Positions 15,267 to 23,825 of a stretch of DNA of 37,662 nt are shown piece by piece. The notes under the pieces were generated by a model. It searched no databases. It had not been told where the DNA came from and saw only the letters and a list, made by a program, of their open reading frames with translations. Both the position numbers and the translations under genes were made by a program. Each line of letters opens with the position of its first letter. Position 1 is the stretch's first letter. The DNA is taken from NCBI GenBank assembly GCA_049671745.1, contig JBATVL010000028.1, positions 1-37,662 of the forward strand, written 5' to 3'. Source of the DNA: SNAP01 sp049671745 (lineage in GTDB: Bacteria; Bacteroidota; Bacteroidia; Bacteroidales; Marinifilaceae).

Positions 15267-18200
15267 GTGAGAAAATATATACTTCTAATATTAACATTTG
15301 CTCTTTTTTCTTGTTCAACGAAAAAGAATACTCTTTTGTCTCGCTCGTATCAGAAAATGACTACCAAATATAATGTGTATTTTAATGGACAAGAAAGTCT
15401 AAAAGCTGGTTTAAAAAAGATAGAGCAGAATCATTCAATTGATTACTCTACTCAATTACCAATTTTTATATCAGAGGATGAAGGTGCTCGTTCGTCTGCT
15501 TTTTCTGACATGGATAGAGCTGCAGTAAAGGCCTTGAAAGCTATTAAATTACATTCTATTACAGCAAAACCTAAAAGGAGAAAAAAAAGATCTAAGAAAT
15601 ATATAGCTTTTAGAAAGAAAAAAGAATATAACGATTTAATAGATGATTGTTATTTGTTGAAAGCAAAAGCAGATTATTTCAATAAGAAGTACGTAAGATC
15701 AGCTAAATCACTTAAATATATTATTAGAACATTTCCTAAAGAAGATATTGTATATGATGCTCGTATATGGTATGTTCGTTGCTTGACTGAGCAAAAAGTT
15801 TTTACTCAGGTTCCTGAGCAACTTAGGACTTTAGATAAAAAAGGATTGCCTGTTAAATATAGAAAAGATGTTCTTTTAGTTAAGGCTTTCTATTATAAAT
15901 CGATAAAAGATTACTATCATGCAATTGAAACAATTGAGCGTCTAGTTGCTATTCTACCTGTGAAATCTAAAGCTTATTATTCATATATGTTAGCACAGAT
16001 GTATAAGCGTGAAGGTCAGGAGTCTAGAGCTGCAGATCTTTTTGCTGAAGTAGCTAAAATGAGAGTGACATATGAAATGGGTTTTAATGCTAAGATTAAT
16101 AGAGCTATTTCTTTTTCGGGATCAGGGGATTCAATTTTTATTAATGAACTTTTCAAACTACTTAAGGATAAAAAGAATAAAGATTATAGAGATCAAATCT
16201 ATTATGCTTTAGCTAATGTTTATCAAAAAACAGGAGATGAAAAGAAATCTTTAGAGTATTATTGGAAATCTACTAAGTTTGGTTTTAATAATGATAAACA
16301 GAAATCAATAACTTTTAACGCACTTGCTGATTATTATTATAAAAAACATATTTACCAAAAATCATATGTTTGTTACGATAGTTGTTTGTTTTTTAATTCT
16401 AATAGAGCTGATGAAGTTAGTTATATAAAGAAGAGATATTCAAGCCTTTCTACATTAGTTAAGAATATTGATAGAGTAAAAAGACAAGATTCTCTTATTA
16501 ATATTGCTAATATGAGTGAGGAAGACAGAAATGATGTAATAGATAAAGAAATTCTTAAACGCTCTCAGTTAGAGAAATTAAAGAGAAAATTGCAAGAGAA
16601 ATCACAAAATGCTAAGAGATCTTATTATAATCTACAAGTAGATAAATTATCATCTTCTAACGGTGTTGCTGGTTCTTGGTATTTTTATAATGCTTCTATT
16701 GCTAATGCTGGAAAAGCTGAGTTTATTCGAAAGTGGGGTAGACGAAAACTTGTAGATAATTGGAATAGGAAGAATAAGGCTATTGTAGATGAAGATGATT
16801 TTAACGATGATTCAGATCTTAGTGATAATGTTAAAGAGACTGTAAGTGATAATAAATCACGGGAGTATTATCTTAAAGATATACCTCTTACAAAAGAGAG
16901 AAGATTAAATTCACATGATATGGTTTTAGAGTCTTTATTTACTTTAGGAGAGGTTTATTCTGATATATTAAATGATTACAATAGTGCTCTTAAGATATAT
17001 GAGGATATGTTGAGAAGATTTCCTGAGAATAAATATCTTCTTTATATATATTATTCATCTTATAATTGTGCAGATAAATTATATGATTCAACAAAAAAAC
17101 AGAAATATAAAAGCCTTATTTCTAATGATTTTCCTGATTCAGAATATTCTAAATTAGTGCAAAACCCATCTTATCTATATCAGATGCAGAATAATTTATC
17201 TACTATAGATGATATGTATCAGAAAGCATATATTGCTTATGATATATCAAATTATTCTAATGTTGTTAGTATATGTGATGTTGCACTTGAAAAATACCCA
17301 AATTCTATAATTAAGGATAAATTTATGTTACTTCGATTGTACTCCTTGAGTAAATCTTATTCATCCTCTAATTTAATAAAGGAAGCTAATGACATTTTGC
17401 TTGCAAATCCATCTAAAGAAATAGAAGGTATTGTAAGAGGTATATTGAAGAGTTTGAAGGAGGGTGCATTGCCTGACTCTAATACTGATAATAATTCATA
17501 TATATCTAAAATGAGTGATAATAAACACAAAGGCTCTAATACTAGATATGTTTTTCAATCAGGTTCAAGACATTATTTTATATTGACATTCCCTCGCTCT
17601 GCAAGAAATCTTACTAAGCTAAATTATCGCTTAAATGCTATTTGTTCTAAAGTTCTGGATAAGAATATTCTTAGAGTTAATAAAGAGCAATTAGGTATGG
17701 ATAGGGTTATGTTTGTTGTTAGTGTTCTAAAGGATGGAGATGAAAGTCTAGAGGTTATGAATGTTATGGCTAAAGATAAAGAATTGTCATTACTTCTTAA
17801 AAATCATGATTTTAGAATGTTTACTATTAGTGCATCTAACTATACTAGAATGAAATATTCAGAATCTTTAGAGGAGTATTTAGATTTCTTTACTGATTCG
17901 TATTTTGTAAATAAAGATGATGCTTATAGAAAAATTGGTGCTGTTTCTAGAGCTGATATGTTATTCCGACTTGATAAGAGTGCTAATCATAGGCTTGTTC
18001 TTCATTATTTATATGGAGATTTAAAGGCTGATATTGAAAATTTAATTGAAGAGTTTGATGCTGATTATGATGTAGAGAAAGGAGAATATGATGCTGATTA
18101 CGAAGAGATCGTTGTAGAGAATATAGGCGCCTCAAAAGAAGCGATGAAATATTTTACTGGTTTAAGGAATTTTCTTAATGAGAGATTAGGTTCCGATTTT

Positions 18201-18689
18201 TCTAAAATAAAAATGATGGTTATTAGTTCTTCAAATTACAGAATAATGTTTGAAGAGAAATATGTATTGGAGTATCTTGATTTCTTTAAAATGTATTATA
18301 AAGAAGATTTATATAAAGAGGAGGTCTTAGATGAGAATGGTTTTTCTTATAAAGAAAATGTTCCCTATTTATTTGTTCTTAAGATTTCAAATAAAATAAA
18401 AAATAAAAATTTACTTTCTGCTTTTAAAGCTTATAATACGAAGAAATTATCAGTAAAAATTCTTTTCTTTGATCAGGATTATAAAATTCTTCTTGTTAAT
18501 ACATTCTTAAATAAGAAACAAGCAATGATGTATTATAGAGCTGTCATTTCTAATAAGAAATTGTATAAAACACTGAAGAAAAGTAAATATTCTAGTTTTA
18601 TTATTACTGTAGATAATTATAAAAAATTATCGAATAATAAAAGAATAGATATTTATAAGAAATTGTTTAATAAATGGTATTTGAATTAA
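15267..18689 (+). CDS. porW: Type IX secretion TPR lipoprotein PorW/SprE
   Basis: The 1140-residue protein is an outer-membrane-associated lipoprotein of the type IX secretion machinery (PorW in Porphyromonas, SprE in Flavobacterium). The signal peptide ends at FALFSC (Cys16). The segment MTTKYNVYFNGQESLKAG just after it is highly typical. Residues about 100-700 hold degenerate TPR helices, interrupted by a charged Lys/Arg-rich stretch (PKRRKKRSKK) and an acidic DEDDFNDDSD linker. The C-terminal third contains three related modules of roughly 110 residues, each ending in a motif like FTISASNY...EEYLDFF. The start is a GTG at 15267. tsaE begins 4 bases after the stop, so they share a transcript. 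No other por or spr core genes are in the window. Confidence 0.9.
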   Translation: MRKYILLILTFALFSCSTKKNTLLSRSYQKMTTKYNVYFNGQESLKAGLKKIEQNHSIDYSTQLPIFISEDEGARSSAFSDMDRAAVKALKAIKLHSITAKPKRRKKRSKKYIAFRKKKEYNDLIDDCYLLKAKADYFNKKYVRSAKSLKYIIRTFPKEDIVYDARIWYVRCLTEQKVFTQVPEQLRTLDKKGLPVKYRKDVLLVKAFYYKSIKDYYHAIETIERLVAILPVKSKAYYSYMLAQMYKREGQESRAADLFAEVAKMRVTYEMGFNAKINRAISFSGSGDSIFINELFKLLKDKKNKDYRDQIYYALANVYQKTGDEKKSLEYYWKSTKFGFNNDKQKSITFNALADYYYKKHIYQKSYVCYDSCLFFNSNRADEVSYIKKRYSSLSTLVKNIDRVKRQDSLINIANMSEEDRNDVIDKEILKRSQLEKLKRKLQEKSQNAKRSYYNLQVDKLSSSNGVAGSWYFYNASIANAGKAEFIRKWGRRKLVDNWNRKNKAIVDEDDFNDDSDLSDNVKETVSDNKSREYYLKDIPLTKERRLNSHDMVLESLFTLGEVYSDILNDYNSALKIYEDMLRRFPENKYLLYIYYSSYNCADKLYDSTKKQKYKSLISNDFPDSEYSKLVQNPSYLYQMQNNLSTIDDMYQKAYIAYDISNYSNVVSICDVALEKYPNSIIKDKFMLLRLYSLSKSYSSSNLIKEANDILLANPSKEIEGIVRGILKSLKEGALPDSNTDNNSYISKMSDNKHKGSNTRYVFQSGSRHYFILTFPRSARNLTKLNYRLNAICSKVLDKNILRVNKEQLGMDRVMFVVSVLKDGDESLEVMNVMAKDKELSLLLKNHDFRMFTISASNYTRMKYSESLEEYLDFFTDSYFVNKDDAYRKIGAVSRADMLFRLDKSANHRLVLHYLYGDLKADIENLIEEFDADYDVEKGEYDADYEEIVVENIGASKEAMKYFTGLRNFLNERLGSDFSKIKMMVISSSNYRIMFEEKYVLEYLDFFKMYYKEDLYKEEVLDENGFSYKENVPYLFVLKISNKIKNKNLLSAFKAYNTKKLSVKILFFDQDYKILLVNTFLNKKQAMMYYRAVISNKKLYKTLKKSKYSSFIITVDNYKKLSNNKRIDIYKKLFNKWYLN

Positions 18690-18693
18690 TGAT

Positions 18694-19110
18694 ATGGAAT
18701 TTATAATTGAATCTTTAGAAAATATAAATGAAGTGGCAAAAGCCTTTCTTAATAAGTACTCTGGAAATAAGGTTATTGCTATGTATGGTGATATGGGAGT
18801 TGGCAAAACAACTTTTGTAAAGGCTGTTTGTCGTACCTTGGGTATGGAGGACGAGGCTAGTAGTCCTAGCTTTTCTATAGTAAATGAGTATAGGGGTGAA
18901 AATAAAACTATATATCATTTTGATTTTTATAGAATAAACGAACCAGAAGAAGCTTACGATTTTGGTTATGAAGAATATTTCTATAGTGGTAATATGTGCT
19001 TTGTTGAGTGGCCCGAAAAAATTGATTCTTTAATGCCAGAGGATGCTTTAGTTATGAAATTTACTGAAAGGGAAGATGGTGTAAGAATAATAGATGTAGA
19101 AGCTATTTGA
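18694..19110 (+). CDS. tsaE: tRNA threonylcarbamoyladenosine biosynthesis ATPase TsaE
   Basis: TsaE is the small ATPase that resets the TsaB-TsaD complex during t6A37 modification of ANN-decoding tRNAs. The 138-residue protein shows Walker A GDMGVGKT (32-39), the family block SSPSFSIVNEY, HFDFYRI and FVEWPEKI. Length is normal for the family. It follows porW by 4 bases and precedes ald by 47 bases. Identification is firm. Confidence 0.95.
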   Translation: MEFIIESLENINEVAKAFLNKYSGNKVIAMYGDMGVGKTTFVKAVCRTLGMEDEASSPSFSIVNEYRGENKTIYHFDFYRINEPEEAYDFGYEEYFYSGNMCFVEWPEKIDSLMPEDALVMKFTEREDGVRIIDVEAI

Positions 19111-19157
19111 TTTTTTGAAAAAATATTTTATCTTGCTGAATATAATATATATTCAAT

Positions 19158-20381
19158 ATGAAAAAAACAGAAGAGGAACATAATGAGAATAAAGCTGTTT
19201 GTCAGAGTATTATACCTCAGGAACAATTACAAATGGTAGGTAATTTCAGGAAGAGATTATCTATTGGTATTCCTAATGAATCGGATAAACTTGAAAATAG
19301 ATTATGTTTAACTCCTCAGGCTGTTGATATTCTTGTTGAAGAAGGTCACAATATATATATAGAAAAAGGTGCTGGTTTAGCTGCTAATTATAGCGATTTA
19401 GAATATTCAGATAGCGGTGCTAAGATTCTTAATACTAAAGAAGAAGTTTTTCAAGCTGATATTATTCTTAAGGTTGCACCTATTAACATGAACGATGTGG
19501 GATTGCTGAAGGATGAGCAAATAGTATTTTCTGCTTTACATTTATTTTTTCAGAGTAAGCCTGTGATAAATGCGCTTATTGAAAAGAGAATTACTGCTAT
19601 TGCTCTAGAGAATTATAGAGATTTAGACTCTTGTTATGCTTTTGTTCGTTCTATGAGTGAAATTGCAGGTTATTCATCTGTTCTCATTGCTAGTGAATAT
19701 CTTTCAAAAGCAAGAGGAGGAAAAGGTATAATGCTTGGAGGTATTACAGGAATTACGCCTACTGAAGTTGTTGTACTCGGAGCAGGAACTGCTGGAGAAT
19801 ATGCTGCAAGAACAGCTCTTGGATTGGGTGCCGAAGTTAAGGTGTTTGATTATTCTTTAAAGAGATTAAGACGTATTCAAGATCATCTTGGACAGAAAAT
19901 ATTTACTTCAACTATGCACAAATATGTTCTACAGAAATCACTAGAATCTGCAGATGTTCTTATTGGAGCTGTTCGTAATACTTGTACTTTTCCTAAGAAT
20001 GTTGTTTCTAAGGATATGGTAAACGGAATGAAACCTGGTTCTTTTATTATTGATTTATCTATAGATAATGGTGGATGTATAGAAACCTCAAGGTTGATGA
20101 ATCTTGATAATCCTTCTTTTATTAGGAATAAGGTGATTCATTTTTGTGTGTCTAATATTGCATCTAGAGTTCCTAAAACGGCTACTATTGCAATGAGTAA
20201 TATCTTTACACCTCTTATTGAACATATAGGAATTGCGGGTGGTGTTACTCTTAATTTAAAACATGACATTGGTTTCAGAGAAGGTGTTTATATGTATAAA
20301 GGTATATTAACAAATCAATCTGTTGCTGATAAATTTGGTCTTATGTGCCGAGATATTAATCTTCTGATGGCTGTATTATAG
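19158..20381 (+). CDS. ald: Alanine dehydrogenase (NAD-dependent), extended N-terminus
   Basis: The enzyme interconverts alanine and pyruvate plus ammonia with NAD. The 407-residue protein has the expected substrate residues Arg48 (ENRLCLTP), Lys105 (IILKVAP) and His128 (SALHLFF), and the Rossmann glycine motif VVVLGAGTAGEYAA. It carries about 33 extra N-terminal residues compared with the classic 370-residue enzyme, which starts at the equivalent of RLSIGIPNE. A transhydrogenase alpha subunit is less likely because of the GGITGITPTEVV stretch and total length. It sits downstream of porW-tsaE, and its stop lies 2 bases from that of the opposing pyridoxamine kinase gene with no terminator between. 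Confidence 0.88.
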   Translation: MKKTEEEHNENKAVCQSIIPQEQLQMVGNFRKRLSIGIPNESDKLENRLCLTPQAVDILVEEGHNIYIEKGAGLAANYSDLEYSDSGAKILNTKEEVFQADIILKVAPINMNDVGLLKDEQIVFSALHLFFQSKPVINALIEKRITAIALENYRDLDSCYAFVRSMSEIAGYSSVLIASEYLSKARGGKGIMLGGITGITPTEVVVLGAGTAGEYAARTALGLGAEVKVFDYSLKRLRRIQDHLGQKIFTSTMHKYVLQKSLESADVLIGAVRNTCTFPKNVVSKDMVNGMKPGSFIIDLSIDNGGCIETSRLMNLDNPSFIRNKVIHFCVSNIASRVPKTATIAMSNIFTPLIEHIGIAGGVTLNLKHDIGFREGVYMYKGILTNQSVADKFGLMCRDINLLMAVL

Positions 20382-20383
20382 TG

Positions 20384-21229
20384 TTAATTATATATGTCTC
20401 TTAATAGAGGAAGAACTTCTTCCTGATTCATTCCATTTAATGGATCGTGATCTCTTTTCATAGTTGCTTTTATTCCTTCTACAATAAATTTAGAGGCATT
20501 ATTTATAGATTGTTTTATTCCATCTCCATTAAGAAGAGAACCTGTTACTACACTAGTGAATGCATCTCCTGTTCCTGGGTATGATGCATTAATGTATTCA
20601 TTTGTAATTACTTGAAAATAGTCTCTATCTTTTTCATAAGAAAGTACAGATGTTTCACCTAGGTTATTGCATGGAGTTGAAGTTATAATTACAGTATTTG
20701 GACCTTTGTCTGCAAGAGTTCTTGCACATTTCTTTATCTCGTTGATACTGCTTTTTGAAGATATGCTCATCCCAGATAAAAATGCTGCTTCGGTAATGTT
20801 TGGAGTTATGATGTCTGCCTCTTTTATTAAGAGCCTCATATTTTCTACTAATTCATTAGATATTCCTGGATACAATTCTCCATTATCACCCATTACAGGA
20901 TCTACTATTACAAATTGTTTCTCTTTTCTGAAATCTATAATGAAATTCCTTACAATGTCTATTTGTTCAGGAGAGGCTAGATATCCACTATATATTGCAT
21001 CAAATTGTAAGTCTAGTTCCTTCCAGTGATTTATTATTGCTGGCATATGTGCTGTTAGATCTATAGAGTAGAAATTCTTATATTCAGTGTGTGTAGATAG
21101 TACTGCTGTTGGAAGTGGACATACTTGTATTCCCATAGCTGAAAGTATAGGAATAACAACAGTTAATGATGCTCGTCCATATCCTGATAAATCGTGTATT
21201 GCTGCTATTTGTTGACAGTGTTTACTCAT
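20384..21229 (-). CDS. pdxY: Pyridoxal/pyridoxamine kinase (PdxY/PdxK-like)
   Basis: This ribokinase-fold enzyme phosphorylates pyridoxamine, pyridoxine or pyridoxal in vitamin B6 salvage. The 281-residue protein begins with AAIHDLSGYGRASLT and VCPLPTAVLSTHTEY, typical of the pyridoxamine-kinase branch, has DPVMGDNG for ATP/substrate binding, and the anion-hole motif PGTGDAF (residues 218-224) with catalytic Asp222. The branch is common in Firmicutes and Bacteroidota. It is a single gene, divergent from glnN, converging on ald with a 2-base gap. pdxA for de novo PLP synthesis lies 13 kb away in this window. Confidence 0.88.
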   Translation of the reverse strand: MSKHCQQIAAIHDLSGYGRASLTVVIPILSAMGIQVCPLPTAVLSTHTEYKNFYSIDLTAHMPAIINHWKELDLQFDAIYSGYLASPEQIDIVRNFIIDFRKEKQFVIVDPVMGDNGELYPGISNELVENMRLLIKEADIITPNITEAAFLSGMSISSKSSINEIKKCARTLADKGPNTVIITSTPCNNLGETSVLSYEKDRDYFQVITNEYINASYPGTGDAFTSVVTGSLLNGDGIKQSINNASKFIVEGIKATMKRDHDPLNGMNQEEVLPLLRDIYN

Positions 21230-21250
21230 AGTCTTATTGTTTAATGTTTA

Positions 21251-21258
21251 CAAAAGTA
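21251..21258 (-). promoter_or_regulatory. Pyridoxamine kinase promoter -7 element
   Basis: Minus-strand TACTTTTG fits TAnnTTTG, about 22 bases before the ATG. No good -33 box. Confidence 0.45.
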
Positions 21259-21360
21259 CATATTTAATATTAACTATTATTTTATCCTAATTTCATATTT
21301 TTATCTGATTTAATAATTTAAAAATTTATTTTTTTTGTGTATTTGAACATGCTGCCTATA

Positions 21361-21440
21361 AAAATAGGGGGTGTAGTTTGAAATAAGAATAAATTTTTAT
21401 AGATTTGCCCTATCAAAACAGGGGTGTAGTACAAAATAAA
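21361..21440 (+). repeat. Direct repeat flanking the glnN start point
   Basis: AAAATAGGGGGTGTAGT (21361-21377) recurs as AAAACAGGGGTGTAGT (21415-21430), and both continue into an A-rich AAATAA. The shared TGTAGT cores are 53 bases apart, about five helical turns. The first copy overlaps the -33 box; the second begins at the expected start point. G-runs are rare in this AT-rich gap, so the pair looks like a regulator site. Confidence 0.6.
21377..21407 (+). promoter_or_regulatory. glnN promoter (full consensus)
   Basis: TTTG at 21377-21380, 19 bases, then TAGATTTG at 21400-21407, an exact fit to the Bacteroidota primary-sigma promoter. The start point would be near 21414, about 36 bases before the ATG. 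Confidence 0.8.
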
Positions 21441-21449
21441 CTTCATTTT

Positions 21450-23639
21450 ATGGCAATAAATAGATTTTCAGCATTAGAACAGTTAAATAATCGTCCTGTA
21501 GTTAAGGAAGAAGAAAGAAAAGGTAGAGATTCTGAAATTTTTGGAATAAATGTTTTTGATAGGGAAAAGATGCGACAGTATCTTTCTAGAGAAGCATACA
21601 TGGCAGTAGTTGACGCTATTGATAATGGAATTGTTATAGAAAGAAGATTAGCAGATCAGATAGCTTCTGGAATGAAGGCTTGGGCTTTGGAAAAGGGAGC
21701 AACACATTATACTCACTGGTTTCATCCATTAAATGGTGCTACAGCAGAAAAACATGATGCATTCTTACATAAGAATCCTGATGGATCTGTAATAGAGAGT
21801 TTTGACGGTGGCCTACTTGTTCAACAAGAGCCAGATGCTTCTTCTTTTCCTAATGGAGGAATTAGAAATACATTTGAAGCAAGAGGTTATTCTGCCTGGG
21901 ATCCAACATCTCCCGCTTTTATTAATAATCATACACTTTGTATACCTACTATATTTGTTTCTTATACAGGAGAGGCTTTAGATTATAAAACACCTTTATT
22001 AAATGCTCTTTCTGCTGTTGATAAGGCAGCAGTTGATATATGTCAATTTTTTGATAAGAATGTTTCTAAGGTTATCTCAACTTTAGGTTGGGAACAAGAA
22101 TATTTTCTGGTTGATGAGGCTTTATATAATGCACGTCCTGATTTAGTCTTGTGTGATAGAACTCTTATGGGACATGAATCTTCAAAAGGACAACAGCTTG
22201 ATGATCATTATTTTGGGGCTATTCCTGATAGAGTAACTGCTTATATGAAGGATTTTGAATTAGAGTGTTATAAACTTGGAATTCCTGTAAAGACAAGACA
22301 TAATGAGGTTGCACCTAATCAATATGAGTGTGCTCCTATATTTGAGGAGGCAAATCTTGCAGTCGATCATAATCAACTACTTATGAGTACTATGAAAAGA
22401 GTTTCTCATAAGCATAAGTTTGTAGTTTTAATGCATGAGAAACCTTATAAAGGCATTAATGGTTCTGGTAAACACAATAACTGGAGTTTGATGACAAATA
22501 CAGGTGTTAATCTTTTGTCTCCAGGTAAAAATCCTAAATCGAATATACAATTTTTAGTATTCCTTGTTTGTACTGTTAAAGCTGTATATGACCATGCTGA
22601 TTTGTTTAGAGCTGCTATTGTTTCTGCAGGAAACGAACATAGACTTGGAGCAGATGAGGCACCTCCAGTTGTGATGTCAGTATTCTTAGGTGATTATCTG
22701 ACTTCTGTTCTTGATGAATTAGTTGAGAAAGTTAGTGAGAATAAGATGAGTCCTAATGAGAAAACTGAGTTGAAGCTTAATATTGGTAAAATTCCTGAAA
22801 TCATGATGGATAATACCGATAGAAATAGAACTTCTCCTTTTGCTTTTACTGGTAATCGATTTGAGTTCCGTGCAGTTGGTTCTTCTGCTAATTGTGCTAC
22901 AGCAATGACTATATTAAATACAGCGGTATCTAAAATACTTATTGATTTTAAGATTCAAGCAGAACAACTTATTGAAGATGGTGTTAAAAAAGATGAGGCT
23001 ATATTTCAAATTTTAAAGAAATATATAATAAAATCTAGATCTATACGCTTTGAAGGCAATGGATATGGAAAAGAATGGATTGATGAGTCAAAAAAGCGTG
23101 GCTTGACTAATGTAAAAGGATGTGTAGATGCTTTAAAGGCATATGTTAGTGACGAGACTATTAAATTATTTGAGGATATAAATGTTCTTTCTGAACGTGA
23201 ACTGACAGCTCGTTATGAAATACAAAATGAGATATATATAAAGAAATTACAAATTGAGGCAAGGGTTATAGGTGATTTAGCGATTAATCATATAATACCA
23301 ACTGCTATTAGTTATCAGAATATTCTTATTCTAAATGTTAAAGGTTTAAAGGATGTTATGGATGTTGAGACTTTTAAAGAATCATCACAGGTACAACTTG
23401 AATCTATAACTAAAATTTCTAGACACATTACTGGCATTAGAAGAAATGTGAGTGAAATGGTTGCTCATAGAAAAACGGCTAATAGAATGAGTGATATTAT
23501 AGAAAAGGCTCATTTATATTCTGAAGATATTAGACCTTATATAGAAAAGATACGAATTGACATTGATAAATTAGAAATGATAGTGGACGATGAGATGTGG
23601 CCTCTTCCTAAATATAGGGAATTATTATTTGTCAAATAA
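21450..23639 (+). CDS. glnN: Glutamine synthetase type III (GSIII)
   Basis: GlnN makes glutamine from glutamate and ammonia with ATP. From the ATG at 21450 (MAINRFSALEQLNNRPV) the protein has 729 residues, the size of Bacteroides fragilis GSIII. The frame is open 45 bases further up, but that part lies in the leader and overlaps the promoter. GSIII signatures include GWEQEYFLVDE, KTRHNEVAPNQYECAPIFEE, HEKPYKGINGSGKHNNWSL and the C-terminal NRFEFRAVGSSAN. The enzyme forms double-hexamer rings and is the main or only glutamine synthetase in many Bacteroidales. It has its own full-consensus promoter, flanked by a direct repeat that may be a nitrogen-control site, and two hairpins downstream. Confidence 0.97.
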   Translation: MAINRFSALEQLNNRPVVKEEERKGRDSEIFGINVFDREKMRQYLSREAYMAVVDAIDNGIVIERRLADQIASGMKAWALEKGATHYTHWFHPLNGATAEKHDAFLHKNPDGSVIESFDGGLLVQQEPDASSFPNGGIRNTFEARGYSAWDPTSPAFINNHTLCIPTIFVSYTGEALDYKTPLLNALSAVDKAAVDICQFFDKNVSKVISTLGWEQEYFLVDEALYNARPDLVLCDRTLMGHESSKGQQLDDHYFGAIPDRVTAYMKDFELECYKLGIPVKTRHNEVAPNQYECAPIFEEANLAVDHNQLLMSTMKRVSHKHKFVVLMHEKPYKGINGSGKHNNWSLMTNTGVNLLSPGKNPKSNIQFLVFLVCTVKAVYDHADLFRAAIVSAGNEHRLGADEAPPVVMSVFLGDYLTSVLDELVEKVSENKMSPNEKTELKLNIGKIPEIMMDNTDRNRTSPFAFTGNRFEFRAVGSSANCATAMTILNTAVSKILIDFKIQAEQLIEDGVKKDEAIFQILKKYIIKSRSIRFEGNGYGKEWIDESKKRGLTNVKGCVDALKAYVSDETIKLFEDINVLSERELTARYEIQNEIYIKKLQIEARVIGDLAINHIIPTAISYQNILILNVKGLKDVMDVETFKESSQVQLESITKISRHITGIRRNVSEMVAHRKTANRMSDIIEKAHLYSEDIRPYIEKIRIDIDKLEMIVDDEMWPLPKYRELLFVK

Positions 23640-23653
23640 AGATGCTTAGTACT

Positions 23654-23718
23654 GTCTTGTTTTAATAATGCAAGACTTAATAGAAAAGGATTCTCTGCTC
23701 ATAGAGGATCCTTTTTGT
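23654..23718 (+). terminator. Hairpin and terminator after glnN
   Basis: A GTCTTG/CAAGAC hairpin (23654-23676) is followed by the main terminator, AAGGATTCTCT (23686-23696) with AGAGGATCCTT (23703-23713) and a T-tract. Confidence 0.85.
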
Positions 23719-23752
23719 CTTTTTATAAAAGACTAGTGTAGAATATATTATA

Positions 23753-23760
23753 TATCTTTG
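23753..23760 (+). promoter_or_regulatory. porE promoter -7 element
   Basis: TATCTTTG, an exact TAnnTTTG match, about 65 bases before the ATG at 23826. No matching -33 box. Confidence 0.5.
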
Positions 23761-23825
23761 TGAAAACTTGATGTTTAGCTATTGATTTAGCTACTTTGTT
23801 TGTTGTTTAAAGAAAATATTTGAAA

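Noticed and set aside
21405..21449. Upstream start for glnN
   Set aside because: It lies inside the promoter and leader; the ATG at 21450 gives the 729 residues known for Bacteroides GSIII.
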